The notes: generated by a model from the letters alone, not told the origin. Numbered from the stretch's first letter, positions 8,194 to 16,875 are shown. The stretch: DNA of 64,000 nt from Bradyrhizobium sp. Ash2021 (GCF_031202265.1 NZ_CP100604.1:5128501-5192500), one strand, 5' to 3'. Translations and numbers: made by a program.

Positions 8194-8873
8194 CCTGCCG
8201 CTTTCAGGAAGTTGCTTGCTACGAAGACAAGAAATGCCAGGAACGCAAGCAAACCGAAAAGGAAATTATAGAAGCCTTTGAGTTTTTCGCCAGCGTTACG
8301 TTTATCTTCCCCCCAATAGCGATATTGACCATCTCCGTCGGGTTTGGCAGCAGCATCAGAGTGTCGACTGAAATGGGAGATCGCTTGGGTCATTCCTTTT
8401 TGCAGTCCAACGATATGCCTGATGTGCTTTTCCTCAAGATCTTCACCGAAAGTAACCGCTCCTCGAAGCATCTGGTGATAGACACCAAGGTCAAGCCGCC
8501 GGACGGCATAGACGGCCGCTGCTGCCGCAATGATGATCGCCAACGATACATGCAAGATTATCGAGTGCCCGCAAACCGAGTACGAGTATGCGGAGATCGA
8601 GCGCGAGGCGGCCGCTTCAGCGTCGGAGCCTGCTGGCGTAGATCGAATGAATAGATAAAGCGCGGCACCTAAGCTGGCCGCGACGAACGTCAGGCCGAGC
8701 TGCCTGGATTTCACGCACATATCGTTAAAGTGCTTTTGGGTGTCGACCGCTTGTTTCCAAATCTCGATCAGTAGTTTGTTGCGTTTGTCGACCGCGTCAT
8801 CATCCGGCGCCGTGGCGCTAGGGTTGGACGGCTGCTCGTCTTCATCGTCATCAACAATTCCCGACAATTTCAC
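8190..8873 (-). CDS. Three-helix membrane protein with charged N-terminus
   Basis: 227 residues: an acidic N-terminus (VDDDEDEQPSNP), an amphipathic helix (KRNKLLIEIWKQAVDTQKHF), then membrane helices at about 59-77, 104-124 and 201-223, with a cytosolic loop of about 75 residues (GEDLEEKHIRHIVGLQKGMT and on) between the second and third. The helix running directly into TM1-TM2 recalls SLATT-type membrane effectors of defence loci, but I cannot confirm that family from sequence alone. It is the first gene of the operon 8873-5500. It is divergent from the small gene at 9074. Function unknown. Confidence 0.6.
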   Translation of the reverse strand: MKLSGIVDDDEDEQPSNPSATAPDDDAVDKRNKLLIEIWKQAVDTQKHFNDMCVKSRQLGLTFVAASLGAALYLFIRSTPAGSDAEAAASRSISAYSYSVCGHSIILHVSLAIIIAAAAAVYAVRRLDLGVYHQMLRGAVTFGEDLEEKHIRHIVGLQKGMTQAISHFSRHSDAAAKPDGDGQYRYWGEDKRNAGEKLKGFYNFLFGLLAFLAFLVFVASNFLKAAG

Positions 8874-9073
8874 CCCCGGTCAGTTGTTCTCAAGCGCGCC
8901 GGTGCCAGCTGGACCGTGAGCGCGGACCCGCCCACCCGCGTATGACAGCAATAGATTGAGATTATACAGGAATGCAACCGGAAACCGACCCTGCCGCACC
9001 CTCTTAAGATAATAAGCGAACCGCTTGCGGAGAAGCATGGACCCCTCGTTTGGCGTGGTTTCTCCTTAAACTC

Positions 9074-9283
9074 ATGTTCAATTCGGATGCCAAGCCGAAG
9101 CATCAAGCGCCTCAGCAAACTGAAAGCGCCAAGGCGCCAAAGAAATCCCGCATTTTACGGCCGCTTGCAAACAAATCCGAAGACACATCTTTGGCTGCGA
9201 CCAAAGTTTCTGGAAATCTGTTGAGTTCCGATGAAATAGCCAGGCGACTGTCTTCCCTTGGCCGAATCGTGCGCGGGAGCTAA
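9074..9283 (+). CDS. Small hypothetical protein divergent to the four-gene operon
   Basis: 69 residues from the ATG at 9074 (MFNSDAKPKHQAPQQTESAK). The frame also opens at a TTG at 9050 (MAWFLLKL). The N-terminal half is Lys/Pro/Gln-rich and probably disordered; the C-terminus (LLSSDEIARRLSSLGRIVRG) is a short amphipathic helix. It could be a regulator or antitoxin-like partner of the divergent operon, but nothing in the sequence proves that. Confidence 0.4.
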   Translation: MFNSDAKPKHQAPQQTESAKAPKKSRILRPLANKSEDTSLAATKVSGNLLSSDEIARRLSSLGRIVRGS

Positions 9284-9695
9284 GCGGGCGCTTGTTCCTG
9301 TTAGTTAGCCCAATCTACTGATTGTGCTGTGACTGACATTGTATGAACGGGCTATGTCAGTTAGCACCTCTCCCGCCTCACGGCGGGCGATTGCCTCTCG
9401 TCGCTGGCTTACGACCGAGGATTACCCCCCTCGCCTTCGCGCGCTCGCGTCCCTCCCCCGTTCGGATCCGGATCAGCTCCCGCTCGAACTCGGCAAGCCC
9501 GCCCAATACGGTCAGCATAAGACGACCGTGCGCTGTCGTCGTGTCGGCCCAAGTATCCCTGAGAGATTTGAAGCCGGCCCCCTTTTCGGCAATCGTACCC
9601 AGCAGATTGAGTAGATCTCGGGTAGACCGCGCCAAACGATCGAGCCGGGTGACAACCAGCACGTCTGAGCTGCACCCGGTTCTGTTGACACCTGC

Positions 9696-10562
9696 TTAAG
9701 CTAATCCAGCCTGCTGCTCGAACTCCATAGGGCTCAAATATCCGATCGTCGAGTGCCGGCGTTTCGGATTGTAGAAGCGCTCAATATAATCGAAGACGTC
9801 AGCCTTGGCGTCATCCCTCGTTCGGTACACTCTGCGCGTAGTCCGCTCGGTCTTCAATGACGAGAAGAAGCTCTCCATCGCCGCGTTATCCCAGACGTTG
9901 CCTGACCGGCTCATCGAGCAGACGACGCCGTGATCGGCCATCAGCCGCTGGAACTGTTCGCTGGTGTATTGGCTGCCGCGATCGGAATGATGCAAGAGCG
10001 CGTCCGGTTTGCCCCGTCGCCAGATCGCCATCACCAGGGCGTCAGTGACGAGCTGGGCCGTCATCGCTGCGTTCATCGACCAACCAACCACACGGCGGGA
10101 GAAGAGATCGACGACAGCGGCAACATAGAGCCAACCCTCCGCTGTCCACACGTACGTGAAGTCAGCGATCCATTTGCGGTTGGGAGCGGACGCATCGAAG
10201 CTGCGGTCGAGCACGTTGGGAGCGACGGCGGCGACCTGCCGCTCACCCAGATCGGGCGGCAGTCGCCGCCGTCGTGGACGGGCTTTGAGAGCCTGTAGCC
10301 GCATCAAACGCTCGATCCGATGCAGTCCACACAACCCGCCTTCCGCCAACATGTCGTGCCACACTCGCCTCGCGCCATAGGTTCGATCGCTGGCGAGGAA
10401 ACTGGCGCGAACCTTCGCGCCCAACTCCTCATCGCTCCGGCTGCGTTGGCTGCGCGGCCGTGTCAGCCAGGCATAGAACCCACCCCGCGAGACACCGAGC
10501 GCCCCGCACAACCATTCCGCCGGCCAGATCCCCCGGTGCTTCGCGATGAAGGCGAACTTCAT
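9696..10562 (-). CDS. IS3-family transposase OrfB (DDE integrase)
   Basis: From the internal ATG at 10562 (MKFAFIAKHRGIWPAEWLCG) it carries an HTH_21-like region (YGARRVWHDML) and the integrase core: WIADFTYVWTAEGWLYVAAV (first Asp), LLHHSDRGSQYTS (second Asp) and NAAMESFFSSLKTE (Glu). The frame is open upstream to 10727, allowing OrfAB fusion by -1 slippage at seven A on the minus strand (plus-strand T at 10592-10598) followed by G. All catalytic residues are intact, so the element may be active. Confidence 0.92.
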   Translation of the reverse strand: MKFAFIAKHRGIWPAEWLCGALGVSRGGFYAWLTRPRSQRSRSDEELGAKVRASFLASDRTYGARRVWHDMLAEGGLCGLHRIERLMRLQALKARPRRRRLPPDLGERQVAAVAPNVLDRSFDASAPNRKWIADFTYVWTAEGWLYVAAVVDLFSRRVVGWSMNAAMTAQLVTDALVMAIWRRGKPDALLHHSDRGSQYTSEQFQRLMADHGVVCSMSRSGNVWDNAAMESFFSSLKTERTTRRVYRTRDDAKADVFDYIERFYNPKRRHSTIGYLSPMEFEQQAGLA

Positions 10563-10849
10563 GTTGATTCCTTCGCGAAGTAGGCCGCGGCTTTTTTTAG
10601 GATGTCCCGTTCGGCTCTCAGCTTGGCGACCTCGCGCTTGAGCTGCGCGATCTCCAACTGCTCCGGCTTCATCTGGCCCTGGCCGGGGAATGCATGCTGC
10701 GGATCGTCCGCCAGCTGCTTCACCCAATTGCGCAACTGCGTTGGATGAACGCCAAGGTCTGCTGACGCCTGCGCATACGACACGCCGCGCTCCTTGATCA
10801 GGCGTACAGCCTCAAGCTTGAACTCTCGCGTAAACTGCCGTCTCTCCAT
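10559..10849 (-). CDS. IS3-family OrfA (HTH protein)
   Basis: 96 residues: an HTH_Tnp_1 domain (QFTREFKLEAVRLIKERGVS, then ASADLGVHPTQLRNWVKQ) followed by a leucine zipper (LEIAQLKREVAKLRAERDIL). OrfA binds the terminal repeats and, fused to OrfB by frameshifting, forms the transposase. Good match in length to the family. Confidence 0.92.
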   Translation of the reverse strand: MERRQFTREFKLEAVRLIKERGVSYAQASADLGVHPTQLRNWVKQLADDPQHAFPGQGQMKPEQLEIAQLKREVAKLRAERDILKKAAAYFAKEST

Positions 10850-11082
10850 GACACACCTCCTGCTCCATAAAACACCTAACTCGGTGTCCTCGGAACCGGG
10901 TGCAGCTCAGTCCCCCTTAGCTAAAGCAGCAATTAGTCGAGACAGCTGCTTGCGGTCGGACTGCGCGCCGCTGATCTTTTCCTGAAAAACCTTCTCGCAT
11001 TTGGCGGATTTAAGCTCGGCTATTTGTGCCGTCAGTGACTGACCATCCGTGCTCACTCGAGCGTATCCATAGACGGCCATTT

Positions 11083-11115
11083 CGCTCTCCATTTCGCACA
11101 TATATTATGCACACC
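11083..11115. promoter_or_regulatory. Putative resolvase operator/site (copy 1)
   Basis: TTTCGCACATATATTATGCAC just before the resolvase start. The equivalent place before the intact resolvase (about 25227-25247) has TTTCGCACATATAATATGCAC, containing the perfect palindrome CATATAATATG. Conservation of this block, while the DNA further upstream differs, suggests a binding site for the recombinase or its repressor. Confidence 0.4.
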
Positions 11116-11233
11116 ATTAGCACCTGAAAAGGTGCGTTTCCTGCACAGCGATGTGTGGGACCACATCGTTTTACAGAAAACGATGACGGACCTCCGCATT
11201 AGCCTTTAATAGCCCTGCAGCGCAGGCGGCGTT

Positions 11234-11260
11234 AAAAAAATCGACTTTCGCGAGATTTTT
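11234..11260 (-). terminator. Possible terminator after the ABC/HupE operon
   Basis: On the minus strand AAAAATC, loop TCGCGAAAGTC, GATTTTTTT. The stem is weak (A/U-rich) but the T-run is long. A second small hairpin, TATCTG-n7-CAGATA, lies about 40 bp earlier. Both are about 60-120 bp after the HupE-like stop. Confidence 0.35.
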
Positions 11261-11362
11261 CGACCAGTTCGATTTTCGACTTTTGCAAACGTATCTGCCA
11301 AAAACAGATATGAGGTCACACGATAGGTTGAGCGAGCTTTTTGGAATGGCCTGGTTTTCACC

Positions 11363-12418
11363 TTAGTCGACAAAGATGCGTTCGACCAACCAGTAGGTGC
11401 CGATCGTGGCCACCGTCAGCGACGCGATGCGCGGGGTCAGCTGCGCGCCGCGCCCGCGTGTCAGCCACATCAGTGCCGGCAGGAAGACGGCGACGAAGAG
11501 TAGCTGCCCGATCTCGACACCCAAATTGAAACCCACCAGTCCGCGTACCAGCATCGCCCCCTTCAGGCCCAGCTCGCCAAGTGCGGAGGCAAACCCCAAA
11601 CCGTGCACAAGGCCGAAACCGAAACTCCAGATCCATCGCCCCCGGTCGGGCTCGGCCGCGAAGAGATTCTCCAACGCAACCCAGACGATCGTCGCCGCAA
11701 TTAGCGGCTCGATGATGCGGCCAGGAACCGTCACAATGCCCATCGTCGCGACCGATAACGTCACGCTGTGAGCCAATGTGAAGGCCGTGACGATGCGCAC
11801 CACCGACCATACGTTTCGGGCAGTGGCGAGGAGCGCGACGAGGAACAGCAGATGGTCATAGCCGGTGAGGATGTGCTTGATACCGAGCTCGATGAAGTCG
11901 AACCAGCCCGTCGCGGCCGTGCGGTCGATGTCCACGGTGGCGGTCCTCGACGCCTCCCCGAAGGTCACCTGGCGCTCGCCGCTCGGCGTGCGGAGATTGC
12001 CGAGGGTCTGGTAGTGCTCGCCCAGGAAGGCGCTCCAGTCTTCGGTGATGTCGAGGCGACCGTGTGAGGCGTCGCACGTGAAGTCGATCTCGACCGTTGC
12101 GCGCGTCTCGTTTGCGCCGGCGCCGCCAATGCGTACCCGCCCCGTCCGGCAGCGGCCGCCGGCGACGTCGATCATGACACTCCTGCGAGCCGCTTCGGCC
12201 ACCGTTTCGGCCGCCGCGCGGTCGCCGTTGGCTGCAGCGGTGAGGATGGCCGCGGACGCAGCCGGCAGTTCAGGCAGGGCGACGGAAAGCGCATAGAGTA
12301 TCCGATCGCCTGCGAATTCGATGCGCAGCAATCCCGTCGTGGTCACATGCGCAACAGCGTCGCCGCAGCCGTTGAGCGCCAGCCAGAGTGCTGCCCATCG
12401 CATGAGCCTCGCCGTCAC
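11363..12418 (-). CDS. HupE/UreJ-family membrane protein
   Basis: About 351 residues from a GTG at 12418 whose GTGA overlaps the upstream stop; an ATG at 12403 (MRWAALWLALNGCGDAVAHV) is an alternative and gives a cleaner signal peptide. An N-terminal periplasmic beta domain (about 30-170) is followed by the HupE/UreJ_2 core: GWFDFIELGIKHILTGYDHL, LLFLVALLATAR, FTLAHSVTLSVA and GLVHGLGFASALGELGL. The conserved His and Asp residues in GIKHILTGYDH and in HGLGFA are the presumed nickel/metal ligands. Relatives act as Ni(II) or other metal transporters, though the family is poorly characterised. It is the last gene of a five-gene operon with a Gld-type ABC exporter. Confidence 0.85.
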   Translation of the reverse strand: MTARLMRWAALWLALNGCGDAVAHVTTTGLLRIEFAGDRILYALSVALPELPAASAAILTAAANGDRAAAETVAEAARRSVMIDVAGGRCRTGRVRIGGAGANETRATVEIDFTCDASHGRLDITEDWSAFLGEHYQTLGNLRTPSGERQVTFGEASRTATVDIDRTAATGWFDFIELGIKHILTGYDHLLFLVALLATARNVWSVVRIVTAFTLAHSVTLSVATMGIVTVPGRIIEPLIAATIVWVALENLFAAEPDRGRWIWSFGFGLVHGLGFASALGELGLKGAMLVRGLVGFNLGVEIGQLLFVAVFLPALMWLTRGRGAQLTPRIASLTVATIGTYWLVERIFVD

Positions 12419-12936
12419 GGCGCTTCTCCTGTCCGCTCCCATTCTTCGGCCACGAAGGCTGGCAGCAGTGCGATCTGCGAACTCCCGTCAACCCTCGCAT
12501 AGTGCGACAGGCCCATCGGATTGGTGACGCCGAACGAAATGGCGAAGACCGAAGCCTCGGGCCCACTCACAATGACGCGCATCCGGGGCGGCGCGAGGCC
12601 GTACTGCGCCGCGCCGACCTGCGTGACTTCTGCCTCTGTCAGGACACGGTCCGGCCCCGAATTGCGCAAGAGCGTGAGCGCGTTGTTGAGGCGTACCTCG
12701 AAACCTGCTGCGGCTATCCCCTGCGTCGCGCGCCAGCCGTCCTGCGCGCGCACGAAATGCCAATGGCCGCGCGGGGCGGCGACATCGATCTCCCGCACGT
12801 CCTCAACCGGGATCATCATCAGTCCCTTCGGCGTGAACGGCTCAAGCCCTGGGCCGCTGCGACCGCCGGTAAACGCGAGTGCTACGAGGAAGGCTGTGGC
12901 GCCGAGCGCGGCTGCCGCCCAAGCCAGCCTGCTCAT
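12415..12936 (-). CDS. DUF4340-like membrane-anchored protein
   Basis: 173 residues from the ATG at 12936 (MSRLAWAAAALGATAFLVAL), which overlaps the GldG-like stop as ATGA. One N-terminal membrane helix, then a periplasmic domain with repeated beta-strand units (REIDVAAPRGHWHFVRAQDG, then RVIVSGPEASVFAISFG) typical of DUF4340 proteins, which commonly sit next to GldG-type genes. The length is below that of full DUF4340 proteins, so it may hold only one repeat. Presumed role: accessory subunit of the ABC complex in the periplasm. Family call is by pattern and context. Confidence 0.65.
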   Translation of the reverse strand: MSRLAWAAAALGATAFLVALAFTGGRSGPGLEPFTPKGLMMIPVEDVREIDVAAPRGHWHFVRAQDGWRATQGIAAAGFEVRLNNALTLLRNSGPDRVLTEAEVTQVGAAQYGLAPPRMRVIVSGPEASVFAISFGVTNPMGLSHYARVDGSSQIALLPAFVAEEWERTGEAP

Positions 12937-14435
12937 CGCCGCCACCCCCACATCGCGGCGCCGGCAAGCGCGATCACTCCGGGCATCAGCAGAACCGTGA
13001 TGAAGAAGATGCCGCGCATCTGTTCGCCGGTGAGCGAGACCGTGGGAAGCACTTCGACGGGCGGTTTCATCGCCGGCGCTCGCTCTTCGTGCGTGAGCCA
13101 CGAGACTTCTGCCAGCACGGCGTCGGAGTTGGCCAAGTAGGGAAAGAAGGAATTGGAAGCGAAATCAGCGTCGCCCACGACGATCATGCGGAAAGTTGCT
13201 GCCGTCGATTGGCTCAGCCGCCCCTCGGCGGCGAGAGCGACGATCTGTGATGAGCGCGGCCCGGACTTCGCCTGCGATTGGTCACCCAGACGATTTGCGA
13301 TGACGTAGCTGTCGGCGCTGCTGGCTGCCAGCGGCGTCACCTGCACGTTCGCGGCGGGCAGGACCTCCAGCGGACGCGCGCCAGGATAGAACGAGAGCGC
13401 CAGTCCCCGCGTGGCAGGATGGAGGCCGTAGCGGGCTATGGCGATCATCTGCTCGTCAGTGAAATAATGCTCCGTTGGATCGACGATCACACCGTCGCAC
13501 ACCTTGATGCCGGCGCTGGCAAGCAGGGCCGTAATGCTCTCGTCGAGCGTGTAGTCCGGTTCGATCAAGAACATCGCAGATCCGCCGCGCTCCAGATAAC
13601 GGCGCAGCACGTCGGTTTCTCCGGGGCTGTAGGGGGTCCGCGGATTAGCTTCAACGATCAGGGCACAATCATCCGCGATCGGCTGCCCGGTCGCGAAGGA
13701 GACCTTGCGGGCGACGAGGCCCAGCTTCTCGATGGCCCGTCTCAGGCGGCCGAGACCGTGCTGCTCCATCTGCACGACACCGGCGCCGGAGGCGTCATGG
13801 CTGTGGGTGTGCGTGCCTTCGAAATGCGTGTGGAACTCGAAATTGTCGATGTCGTATTCGCCGTGACCCGCCGCAAAGCAGATGACGACCTGGCGTTTGC
13901 GCAATAGTCGCAACACGCCGAGCGCAATCTCGCGATCGTCGGTGGTGATCACTTCGACACGGCGCTCGCCGAGGCGCAGCACCGCGGAATTGTAGGTCCG
14001 AACGCCTTGGCTGCTAGCCAGCGCCGGATTCTGGTCGGCATCAATTAGCTGCACGCGGAAATTCGCGTTCTGTCGCGCGAGTTGCCGCAACATTGCACCA
14101 AGTGCGAGCGCGGCTGGATTCTGCTTCTGGAAGAAATACGCTACCTCGACCGGTTCGTTGAGACCACGCATGACCTCGCGCGCCTCGGCCGAAGGCGTGA
14201 AGGCTTTTTCGTGAGTGAGGTCGAGGTGCGCGTCGTGGCGGAACAGCGCCACATTGGCGAGGATCGCGACCGTCAGGGCGGCGGCGGTAACCAGCGTGGC
14301 AGAGGCGACGCGACTGGCGAAGGCCAGCCTCACCGGCAATTTCAGTCCAGCCGCAAAGAGCAGCGCCAGCGCCAGGATGACTCCGGCAAACCAGCCGAGA
14401 TTGATCCAATCGTTGAACACTTGCTGGTCGATCAT
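12933..14435 (-). CDS. GldG-like ABC-transporter auxiliary protein with a His-rich insert
   Basis: 500 residues from the ATG at 14435 (MIDQQVFNDWINLGWFAGVI), overlapping the permease stop (ATGA). Two N-terminal membrane helices (about 14-32 and 45-67), a large periplasmic domain of the ABC_transp_aux type (EPVEVAYFFQKQNPAAL, then VICFAAGHGEYDIDN, ALIVEANPRTPYSPGETDVL and GGSAMFLIEPDY) and a C-terminal helix (GIFFITVLLMPGVIALAGAA). An unusual loop at about 200-213 reads FHTHFEGTHTHSHD, six His in 14 residues, a likely metal site. Known GldG proteins pair with GldA/GldF ABC components; their substrate is unclear outside gliding bacteria. Confidence 0.8.
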   Translation of the reverse strand: MIDQQVFNDWINLGWFAGVILALALLFAAGLKLPVRLAFASRVASATLVTAAALTVAILANVALFRHDAHLDLTHEKAFTPSAEAREVMRGLNEPVEVAYFFQKQNPAALALGAMLRQLARQNANFRVQLIDADQNPALASSQGVRTYNSAVLRLGERRVEVITTDDREIALGVLRLLRKRQVVICFAAGHGEYDIDNFEFHTHFEGTHTHSHDASGAGVVQMEQHGLGRLRRAIEKLGLVARKVSFATGQPIADDCALIVEANPRTPYSPGETDVLRRYLERGGSAMFLIEPDYTLDESITALLASAGIKVCDGVIVDPTEHYFTDEQMIAIARYGLHPATRGLALSFYPGARPLEVLPAANVQVTPLAASSADSYVIANRLGDQSQAKSGPRSSQIVALAAEGRLSQSTAATFRMIVVGDADFASNSFFPYLANSDAVLAEVSWLTHEERAPAMKPPVEVLPTVSLTGEQMRGIFFITVLLMPGVIALAGAAMWGWRR

Positions 14436-15133
14436 CGCTGCGCAAGCCCCCAAGCGGTGAGGAAGAGCGCAAGCATGCTTGCGGTGACGAAATAGCCGAT
14501 GTCGGACAGGAACACCGAACCGCTGACCATCGGCTTGAAGTGGCCGATCAGGGAGAGATTTATCGCAACGCTGTCGAAGGGCGGCGGCAGAAGATAGGAC
14601 ACCGAATCGGCGAACCAAAGCATCAGGAATGCGCCGATCGACAACGCCGCTGCGACGACCTGGCTCTCGGTGATGCTCGACATCAGGAGGCCGACCGCGA
14701 CCAGGAGCGAGGCGTGGAGCGCCAGCGCCAGATAGCCCGCGTAGATCGGTCCCCAGTCCGGCTCACCATAGCGGTCGAGGATGACAGCGTAGACGAGCGT
14801 CAGCGCGAAAATTCCCATCACCAGCGTCAGCGTAGCGGCATATTTCGCCAGCACGACCGAAAGTTCCCGAACCGGCGCGGTGAGCAGCAGTTCGAGCGTC
14901 TCCGATCGCCGCTCCTCGGCGAAGGTGCGCATCGTCAGCACGGGCACCAGCAGGATCGACAGCACATACATCTGGTGAAAGATGTATTGCAGGTTCGCGA
15001 CCTTGGTGACGAACAGCGTGAGGCTGAACGTATAGCCAAGCACAAGCAGGAACACGGCGGCAACCGTGTAGCCTATCGGCGACGTCAACGTCGCATTCAG
15101 CTCCTTGGCGAAGAGGATGCGCAGCGTTCTCAT
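14432..15133 (-). CDS. ABC-2 type permease, GldF-like
   Basis: 233 residues with six hydrophobic segments (first LNATLTSPIGYTVAAVFLLV) and the ABC-2 signature loop MRTFAEERRSETLELLLTAP between helices 2 and 3, which couples to the ATPase. The start ATG at 15133 overlaps the ATPase stop (ATGA). It forms the membrane channel of the exporter with the ATPase upstream and the GldG-like protein downstream. Confidence 0.88.
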   Translation of the reverse strand: MRTLRILFAKELNATLTSPIGYTVAAVFLLVLGYTFSLTLFVTKVANLQYIFHQMYVLSILLVPVLTMRTFAEERRSETLELLLTAPVRELSVVLAKYAATLTLVMGIFALTLVYAVILDRYGEPDWGPIYAGYLALALHASLLVAVGLLMSSITESQVVAAALSIGAFLMLWFADSVSYLLPPPFDSVAINLSLIGHFKPMVSGSVFLSDIGYFVTASMLALFLTAWGLAQR

Positions 15134-15885
15134 GTCAGCGACAAAAACCAGCCTTCGAGATCCGGGGTGTCGGCCATGGCCCGGACGCCGAGCAACCGGC
15201 CGTTGAGCATCACCGCCACCCGGTCGGAGGTCTTCTCCACCTCGCTGAGGATATGCGAACTCATGAGGACCGTATGGCGCCCCGCAAGCGAGCGGATTAG
15301 CTCCCTCATTTCGATAATCTGGCGTGGATCCAGCCCGTTGGTCGGCTCATCGAGAATCAGGATGTCGGGATCGTGGATCAAAGCCTGGGCAAGGGCAGCG
15401 CGCTGGCGGTAGCCGCGCGACAAAGCGCGCGTCGGCTTGTCCACGACAGCGCCCAGCGCGAGGCGGTCGACCACCCGCTCCACGGCGGAGCCGACCGCCT
15501 TTTCCGGCAGCCCGCGCAGCCGCGCCATGAATGCGAGGAATTCGCCGACGCGCATCTGCCGGTAGAGAGGCGCCGATTCCGGCACATAGCCGATATGCCG
15601 TCGCACCGCGAGCGAATCGCGCACGGCATCGAGACCTGCCACCGTGAGCTGCCCTGCGGAAGGCAGCAGATAGCCGGCGAGCAGCCGCATGAAAGTGGTC
15701 TTGCCAGAACCGTTCGGCCCCAACAGGCCGAACACCTCGCCGTAGCGGATGTCGAGCGTGAGCTGGTCGAGCGCTGTGACCGAGCCGTAGCGTTTGCTTA
15801 CGCCGACAGCCGAAATGGCCGGAACATCCGTCGTTCGGGCCGGCGCATCGTCGGGCGGCGCCGCGTCAATTGACGAGATAATCAT
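15130..15885 (-). CDS. ABC transporter ATP-binding protein, GldA-like
   Basis: 251 residues from the ATG at 15885 (MIISSIDAAPPDDAPARTTD). Walker A GPNGSGKT, signature LSRGYRQR, Walker B ILILDEPTNGLDP and switch His in MSSHIL are all intact. The frame is open to 15981, but the upstream part looks non-coding. First gene of the operon ATPase-permease-GldG-DUF4340-HupE. The motifs fit the drug/polysaccharide export class (ABC-2 partner) rather than an importer, although metal-linked neighbours leave direction open. Confidence 0.9.
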   Translation of the reverse strand: MIISSIDAAPPDDAPARTTDVPAISAVGVSKRYGSVTALDQLTLDIRYGEVFGLLGPNGSGKTTFMRLLAGYLLPSAGQLTVAGLDAVRDSLAVRRHIGYVPESAPLYRQMRVGEFLAFMARLRGLPEKAVGSAVERVVDRLALGAVVDKPTRALSRGYRQRAALAQALIHDPDILILDEPTNGLDPRQIIEMRELIRSLAGRHTVLMSSHILSEVEKTSDRVAVMLNGRLLGVRAMADTPDLEGWFLSLT

Positions 15886-16008
15886 GCAGCGCCTCGAAAG
15901 AGCAGCACCTGCCGTGCAGCAGGCTTGCTGCTGCGTCGCCCCGGCGGGCTCTCGCCTGGAGGTCTGGTGCGAGCGCTCCAACCGGGAGAGCCCGCACCGG
16001 TTCAGTTC

Positions 16009-16875
16009 TCAATCGTAGAAATCGGGCGCGTGCTTGGTCGCTTTGAAGACCTCTGGATCATGCCCATAGAAAATCTGCGCGTTATTGGCGTCGCGCATGA
16101 GCCGGATTCGCTGATAGCTGCGATAGGCGTCGCCCGGATTCACCGTGCCCGGGATCGGTGGGATCAGGTTCTTGTCGAGGTTTTCCTTCAGATAGACAAC
16201 GTCGCTCGTGAGGATGACCGAACCGGTCTTGGGTAGTTTCACCATCACGAATTGGCTGCCGGGAGTATGGCCAGGAGCGCGCATGACGCGCACCGAGCCG
16301 TCGTCGAACAGGTCCAGGTCGCCATTGAGCCGAACGATGTTCATTTTCTTGGTATCGGCGAAATCGCCCGGAATGTAGTAGAGGGAGAAGCCGACATCCG
16401 GCCACCAGGCCGCCTTCAGCTCGTCGTCCTGGGCGACCAGGGTCGCATTCGGAAACTGGCCGACGTTGCCACCATGATCCAGGTGCAAGTGACCGACCAC
16501 CACGTATTTGATGTCGTCTGTCTTGAGACCAATCTTGGCAAGCTGCGCCGGAATTGCGTCATCCTGGGTCATCTTGAGGCCGAAGCCCTTGGCGAGCGGT
16601 CCCCACCATCCCTCGGGGTCGGTTATCGTTTTGTCGTTGTTTCCGGTGTCGATAATGACGTTGCCCTTGGGATGTTTGAGCACGTAGAAGCTCACCGGTG
16701 CCCAGTCGATATTGCCTTGCCCGCCCATCTGCAGGGCGGCCTTCGGGAAGCCCCCCAATGAGCCGGATGTGAAGACATAAAGTTTTGGGCCTTCCTGTGC
16801 GACAGCTGGCGCAGCGGCGTACGCCGCAAGGCCGAGTGCGAGAGCTAGACTCACGGCAACATGCTTCGTCGTCAT
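16009..16875 (-). CDS. Secreted metallo-beta-lactamase-fold hydrolase (AHL-lactonase-like)
   Basis: 288 residues with a signal peptide (1-26, ALALGLAAYAAAPAVAQ). Zinc-binding motif VVGHLHLDHGGNV (HxHxDH), further ligands in RAPGHTPGSQFV and ILTSDVVY, and a C-terminal His in FYGHDPEVF. The arrangement matches the N-acyl-homoserine-lactonase-type branch of the superfamily. A periplasmic location is unusual for quorum quenchers, so it could act on another lactone or ester. It lies 123 bp before the ABC operon in the same direction and has its own AAGGAGGAAACG ribosome-binding site. Confidence 0.85.
   Translation of the reverse strand: MTTKHVAVSLALALGLAAYAAAPAVAQEGPKLYVFTSGSLGGFPKAALQMGGQGNIDWAPVSFYVLKHPKGNVIIDTGNNDKTITDPEGWWGPLAKGFGLKMTQDDAIPAQLAKIGLKTDDIKYVVVGHLHLDHGGNVGQFPNATLVAQDDELKAAWWPDVGFSLYYIPGDFADTKKMNIVRLNGDLDLFDDGSVRVMRAPGHTPGSQFVMVKLPKTGSVILTSDVVYLKENLDKNLIPPIPGTVNPGDAYRSYQRIRLMRDANNAQIFYGHDPEVFKATKHAPDFYD

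Larger units (their letters stand above)
9666..10909 (-). mobile_element. IS3-family insertion sequence (1244 bp)
   Basis: The ends are TGAGCTGCACCCGGTTCTG (left) and, on the complement of the right end, TGAGCTGCACCCGGTTCCG. A 3-bp target repeat GTC lies on both sides (9663-9665, 10910-10912), as usual for IS3. It encodes orfA and orfB with a frameshift site. It sits inside a serine resolvase gene, so it arrived after that gene. Confidence 0.92.
9305..11080 (-). pseudogene. Serine resolvase gene, disrupted by IS3-family insertion and a small deletion
   Basis: The N-terminal piece runs 11080-10913 (MAVYGYARVSTDGQSLTAQI, catalytic Ser in VST), is cut at LIAALAKGD by the IS at 9666-10909 and resumes at VLVVTRLDRLARSTRDLLNL. 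Compared with the intact copy at 24670-25215, the segment after GRKP has lost about 14 bp, shifting the frame and losing the helix-turn-helix start; the tail (NVSHSTISRLG) survives in another frame. Resolvases/invertases of this type act at short sites next to their own gene. Both copies point the same way. Confidence 0.88.

Noticed and set aside
9305..11080. Functional orphan invertase at the left resolvase copy
   Set aside because: Both the IS insertion and the deletion after GRKP destroy the product.
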